From assembly GCF_042670205.1 (NCBI RefSeq), contig NZ_JBHUWD010000022.1, positions 6,872 to 70,871 on the forward strand: a DNA stretch of 64,000 nucleotides. The letters run 5' to 3'. The first letter of the stretch is position 1. The number at the start of each line of letters is the position of its first letter. This stretch comes from Luteimicrobium sp042670205. Lineage in GTDB: Bacteria; Actinomycetota; Actinomycetes; Actinomycetales; Cellulomonadaceae. Positions 50,537 through 57,686 of this stretch are shown one piece after another. The position numbers and the translations under genes were made by a program. The notes under the pieces are model-generated. The model had not been told where the DNA came from. It did not search any database and worked only from the letters and a program-made list of their open reading frames with translations.

Positions 50537-50929
50537 ATGACGATCAGCGCCGACGAGCTGCGCCAGCACTTCCTGGCCGCCTGGGGACCCGACACCTGCT
50601 ATCCCGACTCGAGCGAGACCTGGAGCCCCGACAACCCCTCGCGCGACCAGTGCGGGATGACCGCGCTCGTCGTCCAGGACGTCCTCGGCGGCGAGCTGAT
50701 CCTCGCGGAGGTCCACGTGGACGGCGTCCAGATCGGGCACCACTACTGGAACCGGCTCGCCGACGGCACGGAGGTCGACCTCACCGGCGACCAGTTCCTT
50801 CCCGAGGAGAGCGTGGTCAACGGCAAGATCGTCGTCCGGCCGCCCGACGCGCCCCGACGCCACCGCGAGCAGTACGAGCTCCTGCGCGAGCGGATCTTCC
50901 GGTCGCTGGAGGCCGCGTCCGCGGTGTGA
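50537..50929 (+). CDS. YunG-like protein
   Basis: 130 residues. The pattern WGPDTCYPDSSETWSPDNPSRDQCGMTALVVQDVLGGE followed by HHYWNRLADGTEVDLTGDQF matches the YunG-like family, which resembles papain-fold or transglutaminase-like proteins in having an ordered Cys and His. The activity is unknown. ATG 50537 with no clear ribosome-binding site. The gene begins 150 bp from the divergent lysin-like gene and lies 60 bp ahead of the TspO gene on the same strand. Confidence 0.75.
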   Translation: MTISADELRQHFLAAWGPDTCYPDSSETWSPDNPSRDQCGMTALVVQDVLGGELILAEVHVDGVQIGHHYWNRLADGTEVDLTGDQFLPEESVVNGKIVVRPPDAPRRHREQYELLRERIFRSLEAASAV

Positions 50930-50989
50930 CGACGCCGTCGTGGGCGGGCCCGAGGTGCCTAGACGCGGGGCGGCGCTAGCGTCGGCACG

Positions 50990-51502
50990 ATGACGTTCCG
51001 CAACCTCGCCCGACGCTTCGCGTCCTCGCCCACGACGCTCGCAGCGACCGGTGCCGCGACGGTGGCCACGGCCGTGGCGGGCAGCCTTGCGACGGACGTC
51101 GACAGCCGCTGGTACCGTCGGCGCGAGCTGCCGCCGTGGCAACCACCCCGTCTGGCGTTCCCGATCGTGTGGACGACGCTGTACGCCGACATCGCCGTCA
51201 CGTCGGCCGCGACCCTGACCCGCCTCCGGCGCACCGACCCGCGCGCGGCACGCCGGTTCGGGATCGCGCTCGGCGCGAATCTCGCGGCCAACGCCGGCTG
51301 GACCGTGCTCTTCTTCCGGGCCCGCCGCCCGTCCCTCGCGACTGCCGGAGCGCTTGCCCTCGCGGCGAGCTCGACCGACCTCGCGCGTCGGGCCGCGGCC
51401 GCCGACCGCGCGCACGGCGTCGCGCTCGCGCCCTACGCCGCTTGGTGCGCGTTCGCGACGGCACTCTCGGCGGACATCTGGCGCCGCAACGGCGACGGCT
51501 GA
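50990..51502 (+). CDS. TspO/MBR-family membrane protein
   Basis: 170 residues with about five transmembrane helices. The family signature is clear: WYRRRELPPWQPPRLAFPIVWTTLYADIA in the first loop and TM2, then NLAANAGWTVLFFRARRPSLA and an aromatic/charged end. TspO proteins bind tetrapyrroles and cholesterol-like ligands and act in oxidative-stress and porphyrin control. ATG 50990 is used; upstream there is no strong ribosome-binding site. It is convergent with the small gene at 51533. Confidence 0.85.
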   Translation: MTFRNLARRFASSPTTLAATGAATVATAVAGSLATDVDSRWYRRRELPPWQPPRLAFPIVWTTLYADIAVTSAATLTRLRRTDPRAARRFGIALGANLAANAGWTVLFFRARRPSLATAGALALAASSTDLARRAAAADRAHGVALAPYAAWCAFATALSADIWRRNGDG

Positions 51503-51532
51503 GCCGCTCAGCGCGGCCCGACCAGGGCTCCG

Positions 51533-51727
51533 TCAGCCCGGCCGGTCGGCAAGGTGCTGGGCGAAGCGCTTCGCCTGGTCGAGCTCCCAGAACGTCGCAG
51601 CCTCCGGATCGTCGACGCCAGGTGGTCGGATCCGCCACCCGTCCGACTGGCGCGTGATCCGCCACTGCCCCTCCGGGCTCTCGGCAACGACCTCGTCGCC
51701 GTCCCCGCTCCAGCTCAGCCCCGTCAT
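51533..51727 (-). CDS. Small hypothetical protein
   Basis: 64 residues, no family recognised. It is polar, with SPEGQWRITRQSDGWRIRPPG suggesting a small beta-sheet, then a helical end (FWELDQAKRFAQHLADR). ATG 51727 is chosen because GGAGGG lies 6 nt upstream; the frame is open farther upstream but would run through the CIRCE element. It is convergent with tspO (30 bp) and divergent from the Hsp20 gene. Confidence 0.6.
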   Translation of the reverse strand: MTGLSWSGDGDEVVAESPEGQWRITRQSDGWRIRPPGVDDPEAATFWELDQAKRFAQHLADRPG

Positions 51728-51876
51728 CGCGCGTCCCTCCGCGTCGCGCCGTCCCGACCGCGGGTGCTCGAGCCCGACGACGCCCACCACCATCGAACCG
51801 CGCCCGACAGTCGTACGCCCCGTGAGCGGGCACGGCGCCGGGCTCTCGCGGCCTCTCATCGGACTCCCGACCCCTC

Positions 51877-51903
51877 TTGGCACTCGGCAGCGAGGAGTGC
51901 TAA
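51877..51903 (+). promoter_or_regulatory. CIRCE element (HrcA operator)
   Basis: TTGGCACTC-N9-GAGTGCTAA. This matches the CIRCE consensus TTAGCACTC-N9-GAGTGCTAA with one change. It is about 95 bp upstream of the Hsp20 gene. CIRCE is the binding site of HrcA and usually controls groES/groEL and dnaK; here it stands before a small heat-shock gene. Confidence 0.9.
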
Positions 51904-51998
51904 AAGTGGAGGCGTAGCCCTCCGGCCGGACCGGTGGTCCGCCGGGCGATGCTGAGGTCCCGGAGGGCCCGGGACCGCGACCGAGGAGGTGACGGGCA

Positions 51999-52445
51999 GT
52001 GGCTACTCGTTTCGACCCCTTCCGTGAGATGGACCGCCTCATGGGCCAGGTGCTCGCATCCGACCGCGCCGCCGCGACGATGCCGATGGACCTGTACCGC
52101 GCCGGCGACCACTACGTGCTCGACGTCGACCTTCCGGGGGCCGATCCCGGGTCGATCGACATCAGCGTCGAGGACCGGACGCTCACGATCCGTGCGCAGC
52201 GCTCGGCGCGCACCGAGCAGGACGTGCAGTGGCTCGCCAAGGAGCGACCGGCGGGGACGTACGCCCGCCAGCTCACCGTCGGGCGCGGGCTGGACCTCGA
52301 CGCGATCGCCGCGACCTACGACGACGGCGTCCTGACGCTCACCGTCCCGGTGGCCGAGGAAGCCAAGCCCCGCCGGATCGAGGTCCAGCGGAGCGGTTCG
52401 TCCACCGCGATCGAGCCCTCCGGTACCGCCGTGACGGCGAGCTAG
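51999..52445 (+). CDS. Hsp20/alpha-crystallin small heat-shock protein
   Basis: 148 residues. The N-terminal FDPFREMDRLMGQVL and the alpha-crystallin domain (about 28-135: DLYRAGDHYVLDVDLPGADPGSIDISVEDRTLTIRA ... YDDGVLTLTVPVAEEAKPRRIEV) are complete. GTG 51999 has GAGGAGG 8 nt upstream. The CIRCE element upstream makes it a member of the HrcA regulon, unlike the Hsp20 at 6276. It is the last chromosomal protein gene before the prophage junction and ends at a strong hairpin. Confidence 0.93.
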   Translation: MATRFDPFREMDRLMGQVLASDRAAATMPMDLYRAGDHYVLDVDLPGADPGSIDISVEDRTLTIRAQRSARTEQDVQWLAKERPAGTYARQLTVGRGLDLDAIAATYDDGVLTLTVPVAEEAKPRRIEVQRSGSSTAIEPSGTAVTAS

Positions 52446-52480
52446 CGCGACCGGCACGGGAAGGCGCCTCCGCGACACGA

Positions 52481-52514
52481 CGAAGGCCCGGAACCTTGCG
52501 GTTCCGGGCCTTCG
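52481..52514. terminator. Hairpin terminator between Hsp20 and the tRNA remnant
   Basis: CGAAGGCCCGGAACC and GGTTCCGGGCCTTCG form a perfect 15-bp stem with the loop TTGC. It lies 8 bp from the tRNA 3' end and would stop both Hsp20 transcription and the original tRNA gene transcription. Confidence 0.85.
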
Positions 52515-52521
52515 CATCGGG

Positions 52522-52568
52522 TGCGCCCGAAGGGATTCGAACCCCCAACCTTCTGATCCGTAGTCAAA
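52522..52568 (-). other. tRNA-Arg(ACG) 3' fragment: left attachment site of the prophage
   Basis: On the minus strand this is the 3' part of a tRNA: anticodon stem TTTGA/TCAGA around a loop CTACGGA with anticodon ACG, variable loop, T-arm with loop TTCGAAT, acceptor strand CGGGCGC and discriminator A. The 5' half (acceptor GCGCCCG and D-arm) is absent on the higher-coordinate side, where integrase-associated sequence begins. Orientation fits a phage that inserted at the tRNA 3' end, leaving the displaced 3' fragment here (attL) and an intact copy at the unseen right junction. Confidence 0.85.
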
Positions 52569-52687
52569 GGATCGGGGCTAGACTGGCAGGGTAAAATGGC
52601 CTCTGACCTGCAATAACGCCAGCCGTGCGGGAGCCAGGCGGGGGCTAATGTTGGCCCCCGAGTTGGCCCCCAGGAAGGAGCGCCCAC

Positions 52688-53950
52688 ATGGCCGAACGTC
52701 GACGCCGGCAACACGGCACCGGAGGCATCACCTACGACGCCACCAAGAAGCGGTACATCGGCACCATCGAAGCCGGCGTCACCGCCCGCGGAACCCGTCG
52801 CCGACTCAAGGTCTCCGGCGCCACCGAGGCTGAGGTCAAGGCCAAGCTCAAGGAGAAGGCCCGACAGATCGCCGCGGAAGGCCTCCCCGTCGAAGGAGCC
52901 TCCGCCCGCGCCACCGTCGGCACCTGGGCACCCACCTGGGTCACCCGCCACGCGACCGAGGTCCGGCACTCCACCGCGGCCACCGACGCCTCCGCGGTCA
53001 GGCGCTGGATCGTCCCCGCCATCGGGAACCGCAGACTCGAACAGCTCACGCCCGCGGACGTCCGCACCGTCACCTCGGCCGTGGTCTCGGCCGGCCGATC
53101 CACCACGACGGCGAACTACGTCCAGGGCGTCCTCCTGCGCATGCTCCGCGCCGCCATCCTCGAGGGCTACCAGGTCCCCCAGCGCGTCCTGCTCGTCCCA
53201 GCACCGTCGAAGGCGGTCAACGACCGCGACTCCATCAGCCTCCTCGACGCGCACGAGCTCCTCCGCCGCGCCGCCGGACTCCCCGACGGGTCCCGGTGGG
53301 TCGCGGCCTTCCTCCAGGGGATGCGCCAGGGCGAGTGCCTCGGCCTCACCTGGGACTCCGTCGACCTCTCGGCCGGGACCATCACGATCGAGTGGCAGCT
53401 CGACGCGCTCCCCTACCGTCGACCGCACGACCGCAGCAGCGGGTTCAAGATCAAGCCGGGGCTCCCGCATCGCCACCTGGTCGACCGGTGGCACCTCGTC
53501 CCGCCGAAGACGGCGAAGGGCAAGCGCGTCATCCCCCTGGTCCCATGGATGACGGCCGCGCTGATCGCGTGGCGCGAGATCGCACCCCCGAACCGGTGGA
53601 ACCTGGTGTGGCCGGCACCGGATGGCTCCCCGCGTGACGACGTCGACGACCGCATGGCCTGGTACGACCTCCAGGACGCGGCGCAGGTCGCGCACACGGA
53701 GCAGGCGCCCCCGAGGGACGGTGACGCTGAGGACTTGATCCGTCTGGACGGCCGCCGGTACGGGCTGCACGAGGCCCGCCACACCACGGCGACCTTGCTC
53801 CTCGAGGCGGGGGTTTCGGAGGCGGTAGTGATCGCGATCATGGGGCACAGCTCGATCGTCACGACCCGCGGCTACCAGCACGTCTCACAGACGCTCGCGC
53901 GCCGCGCGCTCGACGACGTCGCAGCACGTCTCGGCCTCACCGCGAGCTGA
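52688..53950 (+). CDS. int: Tyrosine site-specific integrase
   Basis: 420 residues. N-terminal AP2-like arm-binding domain (about 5-62), SAM-like core-binding domain (about 72-165) and catalytic domain (about 180-415) with Arg 213 (QGMRQGE), HEAR (His 361, Arg 364), His 387 (GHSS) and Tyr 396 (TTRGY). ATG 52688 follows GGAAGGAG. It lies 120 bp inside the attL tRNA fragment. The upstream direct repeats TTGGCCCCC (52651, 52664) could be arm-type sites. It catalyses integration and, with an excisionase, excision at tRNA-Arg. Confidence 0.95.
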   Translation: MAERRRRQHGTGGITYDATKKRYIGTIEAGVTARGTRRRLKVSGATEAEVKAKLKEKARQIAAEGLPVEGASARATVGTWAPTWVTRHATEVRHSTAATDASAVRRWIVPAIGNRRLEQLTPADVRTVTSAVVSAGRSTTTANYVQGVLLRMLRAAILEGYQVPQRVLLVPAPSKAVNDRDSISLLDAHELLRRAAGLPDGSRWVAAFLQGMRQGECLGLTWDSVDLSAGTITIEWQLDALPYRRPHDRSSGFKIKPGLPHRHLVDRWHLVPPKTAKGKRVIPLVPWMTAALIAWREIAPPNRWNLVWPAPDGSPRDDVDDRMAWYDLQDAAQVAHTEQAPPRDGDAEDLIRLDGRRYGLHEARHTTATLLLEAGVSEAVVIAIMGHSSIVTTRGYQHVSQTLARRALDDVAARLGLTAS

Positions 53951-53953
53951 CGG

Positions 53954-54355
53954 CTACTTCCCCGTCGCCGCGTCGCACTGGTCGAGCAGGTCGCTGAGGT
54001 TGCTGGCAGTCTCGCCGGCAGTGGTCGCGGAGTCGCTCAACTTCGACGACAGCGCCTTGATCGAATCCGCGTCGGCCTGCAGCTTGTCGGCGTCCTGCGC
54101 GTAGGCATCGTTGAGTGCGTCAGGGACAGCGCTCATCATCTTCTGAACGTTGCCCGAGTACTCGGCGAGGTTCGAGCCGAACGTGCGGACCTGCTGCAGC
54201 GCGAGCTGGCAGGACGGGTCCATCGCTGCGGACGCCGCGGGGGCCGTGACCGTCACGGTGACCGTCGGCGCAGGATCCGCGCCCCCGGATGAGCACGCCG
54301 TGAGAGAGAGGCCTGTCAGGACAGCGCCGATGACGACGGCAACAGTTCGCTTCAT
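53954..54355 (-). CDS. Prophage-encoded lipoprotein, function unknown
   Basis: 133 residues. A signal peptide with lipobox LSLTAC (cleavage before Cys 21) is followed by a Thr/Val/Pro-rich spacer and an alpha-helical domain with two cysteines (CQLALQQVRTF ... LLDQCDAATGK). ATG 54355. It is transcribed with the lysogeny genes, convergent with int and 3 bp from it. Position and type resemble lysogenic-conversion lipoproteins that block superinfection, but no family match supports that directly. Two palindromes lie 60-100 bp upstream. Confidence 0.7.
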   Translation of the reverse strand: MKRTVAVVIGAVLTGLSLTACSSGGADPAPTVTVTVTAPAASAAMDPSCQLALQQVRTFGSNLAEYSGNVQKMMSAVPDALNDAYAQDADKLQADADSIKALSSKLSDSATTAGETASNLSDLLDQCDAATGK

Positions 54356-54414
54356 GGGCCGGATCATCCCGCACCCAGCCGACATTCAGAGTGCGACTAG
54401 CGGGTGAATGCGCG

Positions 54415-54459
54415 TGTGCAGATATCCGCACATCGCCCCAATGTGTGCATATACGCACA
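54415..54459 (-). promoter_or_regulatory. Two TGTGC-type palindromes upstream of the prophage lipoprotein
   Basis: TGTGCAGATATCCGCACA (54415-54432) and TGTGCATATACGCACA (54444-54459) share TGTGC/GCACA arms with centres of 8 and 6 nt. They lie between the lipoprotein start and the immA terminator, where the lipoprotein promoter must be. They look like operators for a regulator different from the main repressor. Confidence 0.5.
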
Positions 54460-54464
54460 ATCCA

Positions 54465-54502
54465 GCCATAGGCCTTGATCCAGTCAGATCAAGGCCTATG
54501 GC
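54465..54502 (-). terminator. Hairpin terminator after immA
   Basis: GCCATAGGCCTTGATC and GATCAAGGCCTATGGC form a perfect 16-bp stem with a 6-nt loop, directly after the immA stop codon. It separates the repressor/protease operon from the lipoprotein gene. Confidence 0.85.
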
Positions 54503-54503
54503 T

Positions 54504-54893
54504 TCACGCAGGGTCATCGCGGGCGAGGATCGCGTCAGCGATCCACTGCTGCTCGTCAGGTGTCAGGTGCGCGAGACGATCTTCGAGGACGGCCCTGGTG
54601 ACCCAGCACTGGTCTGCGATCTCGTCGAGGCTCGTCGACCACCGCCAGGCGTCGACGAGCGTCGCGATGTCGACGAGCCGGCGCGCGGTCTCCGCTCGCA
54701 CGTGCTCCTCGTCGGCGCCGAGCTCGATGTGCACGATCTCGTGAGCGACCGTGCAGCGTCGCTCAACCTGGAGCTGGTGCGGGTGCATGACGATCTTGGA
54801 GCGTCCGTCGGTCTGCCCGTACCGGCCCGCGAGGGGCGCCCAGATGAGGTCGACGTGGGCGAGTGACCTGAGGTGGCGCCACGGGTGATACAT
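54504..54893 (-). CDS. immA: ImmA/IrrE-family metallopeptidase
   Basis: 129 residues from ATG 54893; a GTG at 54917 is in frame. The zinc-protease motif HEIVH (51-55), in RRCTVAHEIVHIELG, and the start PWRHLRSLAHVDLIWAPL are typical of actinophage ImmA/IrrE proteins. In ICEBs1 and related phages ImmA cleaves the ImmR repressor to release lysogeny. Here it directly follows the XRE repressor gene (57 bp), the same order, so an anti-repressor protease role is a reasonable inference. A terminator hairpin touches its 3' end. Confidence 0.85.
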   Translation of the reverse strand: MYHPWRHLRSLAHVDLIWAPLAGRYGQTDGRSKIVMHPHQLQVERRCTVAHEIVHIELGADEEHVRAETARRLVDIATLVDAWRWSTSLDEIADQCWVTRAVLEDRLAHLTPDEQQWIADAILARDDPA

Positions 54894-54950
54894 GGTCGGA
54901 ACCGTAGCGCAGGGCACACGTTCTGTCGAACAGGTGTTCGAGTTTCACCC

Positions 54951-55706
54951 TCAGGCAGGCTCGTCGTTCCCGCGGTCTTGCGATCCCTCGGCCGCGACGT
55001 CCTGCACTTGGGATAGCCGTTCGTGCGCAGTCCCCTCAGCGGGGGCAGGGTAGGCCGCCAGGTCGAAGGGCTCAGCGCCAGACCGCTGCCGCTCGAGCGC
55101 CTCATCGACGATCGCCACGGCGTCGTCGTAGACCGATTCCGGTTCCGCGGTCACCTGGATGGCGTCAAGCGCCGCGGCTTGTCGATGCAGGAGGCGCCCG
55201 AAGTGCCACGCGATGTCGCCGTCCTCGCTCTGCCTGAGCACGTTCAAATCGACGAACACACGAGGGGAGCGTGACGGCTCGAAGGTCTTCATCTGAACCA
55301 TGACGATCGGCGCACGGGTGGATGCGGGGCTCTCCCCCGCCTGCTTCATGGGGGCGGAACGCTGGTCATGTTCCCCACCTGCTTCCTTCGTTGCCAGGAG
55401 CCTGATGAGCTCGTCGACCGCTTCGCGCTGGCGCAGCGTGAGGCGGTTGGCTTCGGTCGGGGGCACGTAGGGATCCTCCGTGTCGGAGGCTGCGATGCCG
55501 GCCCACTTCGAGACTGTAGCCAGGGGCACTCCGAGCGCATCCGCCACTGCCCGCAGGGTCTCGTCGCGGGGCGCCTTGCGGCTTCCCTGGACGAGACGCC
55601 TGACGGTCTCGACGGATGCTCCCGAGCGTCGCGCAAGGTCACGGATGGAGCTGATCCCTCGCTGCTCCATCGCCGTGTGCCACGGCTCGGGTGTCGTCGT
55701 GCTCAT
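54951..55706 (-). CDS. XRE-family prophage repressor
   Basis: 251 residues. An N-terminal helix-turn-helix (about 15-70: SIRDLARRSGASVETVRRLVQGSRKAPRDETLRAVADALGV) is followed by a linker and a C-terminal domain without recognised family. No LexA-like Ser/Lys autoprotease motif is evident, consistent with control by the ImmA-like protease downstream. ATG 55706 lies directly at a half-operator TGTCTACA (55706-55713). It is the likely lysogeny repressor acting on the TGTAGACG-type operators between it and the Cro-like gene. Confidence 0.85.
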   Translation of the reverse strand: MSTTTPEPWHTAMEQRGISSIRDLARRSGASVETVRRLVQGSRKAPRDETLRAVADALGVPLATVSKWAGIAASDTEDPYVPPTEANRLTLRQREAVDELIRLLATKEAGGEHDQRSAPMKQAGESPASTRAPIVMVQMKTFEPSRSPRVFVDLNVLRQSEDGDIAWHFGRLLHRQAAALDAIQVTAEPESVYDDAVAIVDEALERQRSGAEPFDLAAYPAPAEGTAHERLSQVQDVAAEGSQDRGNDEPA

Positions 55707-55750
55707 GTCTACAGATGCTCCGGCAGGTAGGCGCCACTCTCGTAATCGAA

Positions 55751-55771
55751 CTGTAGACGGTTCGTCTACAG
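55751..55771. promoter_or_regulatory. Prophage operator 1
   Basis: CTGTAGACG-N3-CGTCTACAG is a perfect 9+9 palindrome with centre GTT, 45 bp from the repressor start codon. A half-site TGTCTACA at 55706-55713 touches the repressor start, and another half-site CGTCTACA lies at 55809-55816. Confidence 0.85.
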
Positions 55772-55822
55772 GTTCGTTGTGGTCTGCCAGGCAACGCGCA
55801 AGATTGCCCGTCTACATCGGGG

Positions 55823-55851
55823 TTGACGGTGTAGACGCTGCCGTCTACAGT
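55823..55851 (+). promoter_or_regulatory. Early promoter with operator 2 in the spacer
   Basis: TTGACG (55823-55828), 17 nt, TACAGT (55846-55851) form a good sigma-70-type promoter towards the Cro-like gene. Operator 2, TGTAGACG-N4-CGTCTACA (55830-55849), fills the space between -35 and -10, so bound repressor must exclude RNA polymerase. Confidence 0.8.
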
Positions 55852-55919
55852 CTTGCTTGTCAGCAGTCACCCGACTACAGTGGAGTCACCAGATGAGAAC
55901 CCTTGAAAGGAGGCTGGAC

Positions 55920-56174
55920 GTGAGGCTCATCAGCCCCGTCGCGCTCCGCCAGTACATCGCCTTCCGCGGCTTCAGCTACAGCGAACTCGGGGTCCGCTCG
56001 GACAATTCGAAGTCGCTGATCGGCCACCTCGCTACCGGCGAGCGGACCGCCACCAGCCCCGACCGTGCGCGCCGCATCGCGAAGGCGCTCGACGTCCCCG
56101 TGGAGGCCCTTTTCGTACCCGAAGTGTCTACAGTCAAGCGCGACACGCGCCACCGTGCGGGGGTGCCAGCGTGA
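55920..56174 (+). CDS. Cro-like XRE helix-turn-helix protein
   Basis: 84 residues with one XRE-type helix-turn-helix (about 15-65: RGFSYSELGVRSDNSKSLIGHLATGERTATSPDRARRIAKALDVPVEALF). GTG 55920 is chosen because AAAGGAGG lies 6 nt upstream; an ATG at 55893 lacks one. It is the first gene of the plus-strand early operon and lies opposite the repressor, the usual place of Cro. The stop overlaps the antirepressor GTG by 4 bp. It could instead act as an excisionase-like regulator. Confidence 0.8.
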   Translation: MRLISPVALRQYIAFRGFSYSELGVRSDNSKSLIGHLATGERTATSPDRARRIAKALDVPVEALFVPEVSTVKRDTRHRAGVPA

Positions 56175-56947
56175 ACGAGCTCTCGCACTTCAACTTCCAT
56201 GGGGCTGGCGTCCGGGTCCTGACCGACGAGCACGGCGAGCCGTGGTTCGTCCTCGCGGACCTCGTCCAGATCCTCGGACTGAACAGCAAGCCGTCGCAGG
56301 TCGCAGCCCGCCTCGCGGGCGACCAGAAGGGGGTCCGTGTGACGGACACCCTTGGCGGCCGGCAGAACGTGGCCGTCGTCAACGAGTCGGGCATGTGGAC
56401 CGTGGTCCTCCGCAGCGACTCCCCCGCCGCCGAGCCCGTCCGCCGCTGGGTCACCGACGTCGTCCTCCCGTCCATCCGGAAGACCGGCCAGTACGGAGCA
56501 CCCGCGACGCTCACTGGTCCCGAGCTCATGGCCGCGGCGCTCATCGAGGCGCACAAGGTCATCGAGGACCGGGACGCGAAGGTCGCCGCCCTCGCCCCTC
56601 GTGCTCAGGCCTGGGACGTCATGGTCTCCGCGGCCGGCGACTACGCCGTCGACGAGGCCGCGAAGATCCTGTCCCGCGACCCCGACATCGAGATCGGCCG
56701 CAACCGGCTGTTCAACCTGCTCTCGGAGCTCGGGTGGATCTACCGGCAGGGCGCCCGTAACCGGTGGCACGCCTACCAGACCGCGGTGCAGACCGGTCGC
56801 TTGGTGGAGCGGATGTCGTCCGCGTTCCTGAACTCGCGGACCGGGCAGATGGAGGCCCCGGCCCCCACGATCCGGATCACCCCGAAGGGTCTGGATGACC
56901 TGCGGGCCCGGCTCCTGCCCCGTCGGCTCGAGGTCGTGGCTGGATGA
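56171..56947 (+). CDS. Phage antirepressor (BRO-N plus KilAC)
   Basis: 258 residues. An N-terminal BRO-N/Bro-like domain (about 5-110: FHGAGVRVLTDEHGEPWFVLADLVQILGL ... VVNESGMWTVVLRS ... RRWVTDVVLPSIRKTGQY) is joined to a C-terminal KilAC domain (about 130-250: YAVDEAAKILSRDPDIEIGRNRLFNLLSELGWIYRQ). This is the standard Ant architecture; members counteract the lysogeny repressor or control early genes. It overlaps the Cro-like gene and the next gene by 4 bp each. Confidence 0.92.
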   Translation: MNELSHFNFHGAGVRVLTDEHGEPWFVLADLVQILGLNSKPSQVAARLAGDQKGVRVTDTLGGRQNVAVVNESGMWTVVLRSDSPAAEPVRRWVTDVVLPSIRKTGQYGAPATLTGPELMAAALIEAHKVIEDRDAKVAALAPRAQAWDVMVSAAGDYAVDEAAKILSRDPDIEIGRNRLFNLLSELGWIYRQGARNRWHAYQTAVQTGRLVERMSSAFLNSRTGQMEAPAPTIRITPKGLDDLRARLLPRRLEVVAG

Positions 56948-57153
56948 CCGCCACAGCTGCTCCGCTCGCGCTGACGCTCAAGGACGCCGCGGACCTGACG
57001 CCGTTCTCGGTCGACACGATCGAGCGCGCCGTGAAGGCGACGGACCCGAAGAAGTTCCCGCCGCCGCTGCGCGCGAAGAGGGACTCGCGTGGTCGCCGGA
57101 TCGTCCTGCTCAAGGACCTCGAGGCGTGGCTGGACTCCCTGCCTGACGCCTGA
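56944..57153 (+). CDS. Small helix-turn-helix (HTH_17/excisionase-like) protein
   Basis: 69 residues with a winged-helix MerR/Xis-like fold: LTLKDAADLTPFSVDTIERAVKA ... GRRIVLLKDLEAWLDSL. ATG 56944 overlaps the antirepressor stop (ATGA). It could be the excisionase partner of the integrase or an early regulator. A weak GC hairpin (GGCCCCG...CGGGGCC) lies in the 77 bp downstream. Confidence 0.8.
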   Translation: MTATAAPLALTLKDAADLTPFSVDTIERAVKATDPKKFPPPLRAKRDSRGRRIVLLKDLEAWLDSLPDA

Positions 57154-57230
57154 ACCCCCAGACATGCCAGCGGCCCCGCCTCAACGACCAAGCCGGACGG
57201 GGCCACCAACAACCAAGAAGGAGTCTACCG

Positions 57231-57686
57231 ATGAAGGTTCTCCAGTGGCTGAGGAGCCACATCACACAGGAGGGGCCGGCGGACGTGTCACCCCTCGACC
57301 GGGCGGACCGGCCGCACCGGGCCGCGGCGATGCCGTCGAGCCTGGCGGCGCCGTCGCGGACGGTCCCGATGACGGACGGCCGACACTCGCTCGACGAGCT
57401 CGCGGCCGACGCGGGGGCACCGCTGGACCGTCGGGCCCCGATCTTCACGGGTGCGGCGATCGAGTCCGCGGTGCGCACCGCGATGCGGGAGCACGGCCCG
57501 TCTTCACAGGCGGGACTCGCCAGCATCCCCCGCCCCGCCCAGCCGGCGCGGCTGACCGTCGAGGAGATGGTCGAGGTGGTGCGGTTCGCGATGGCGGGGT
57601 GCCCGTTCGACCCGGAGACGGACGAGATCGAGGTCACCGACTCGGGCGCCATCGTGCACGTCCACCCGCTCGGCGGTGCCCGATGA
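57231..57686 (+). CDS. Hypothetical prophage protein
   Basis: 151 residues, family not recognised. The N-terminal 60 residues are polar and look disordered. The C-terminal part (RLTVEEMVEVVRFAMAGCPFDPETDEIEVTDSGAIVHVHPLGG) suggests a small mixed alpha/beta domain. ATG 57231 follows AAGGAG by 7 nt. The stop overlaps the next ATG by 4 bp, so it belongs to the early operon. Confidence 0.7.
   Translation: MKVLQWLRSHITQEGPADVSPLDRADRPHRAAAMPSSLAAPSRTVPMTDGRHSLDELAADAGAPLDRRAPIFTGAAIESAVRTAMREHGPSSQAGLASIPRPAQPARLTVEEMVEVVRFAMAGCPFDPETDEIEVTDSGAIVHVHPLGGAR

Noticed and set aside
52522..52620. A complete tRNA gene at the integrase border
   Set aside because: The acceptor 5' strand and D-arm cannot be found upstream of the anticodon arm, so only a 3' fragment is present.
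57154..57230. Terminator hairpin between the HTH gene and the next prophage gene
   Set aside because: Only a 7-bp GC stem with a long loop; too weak to call in such GC-rich DNA.
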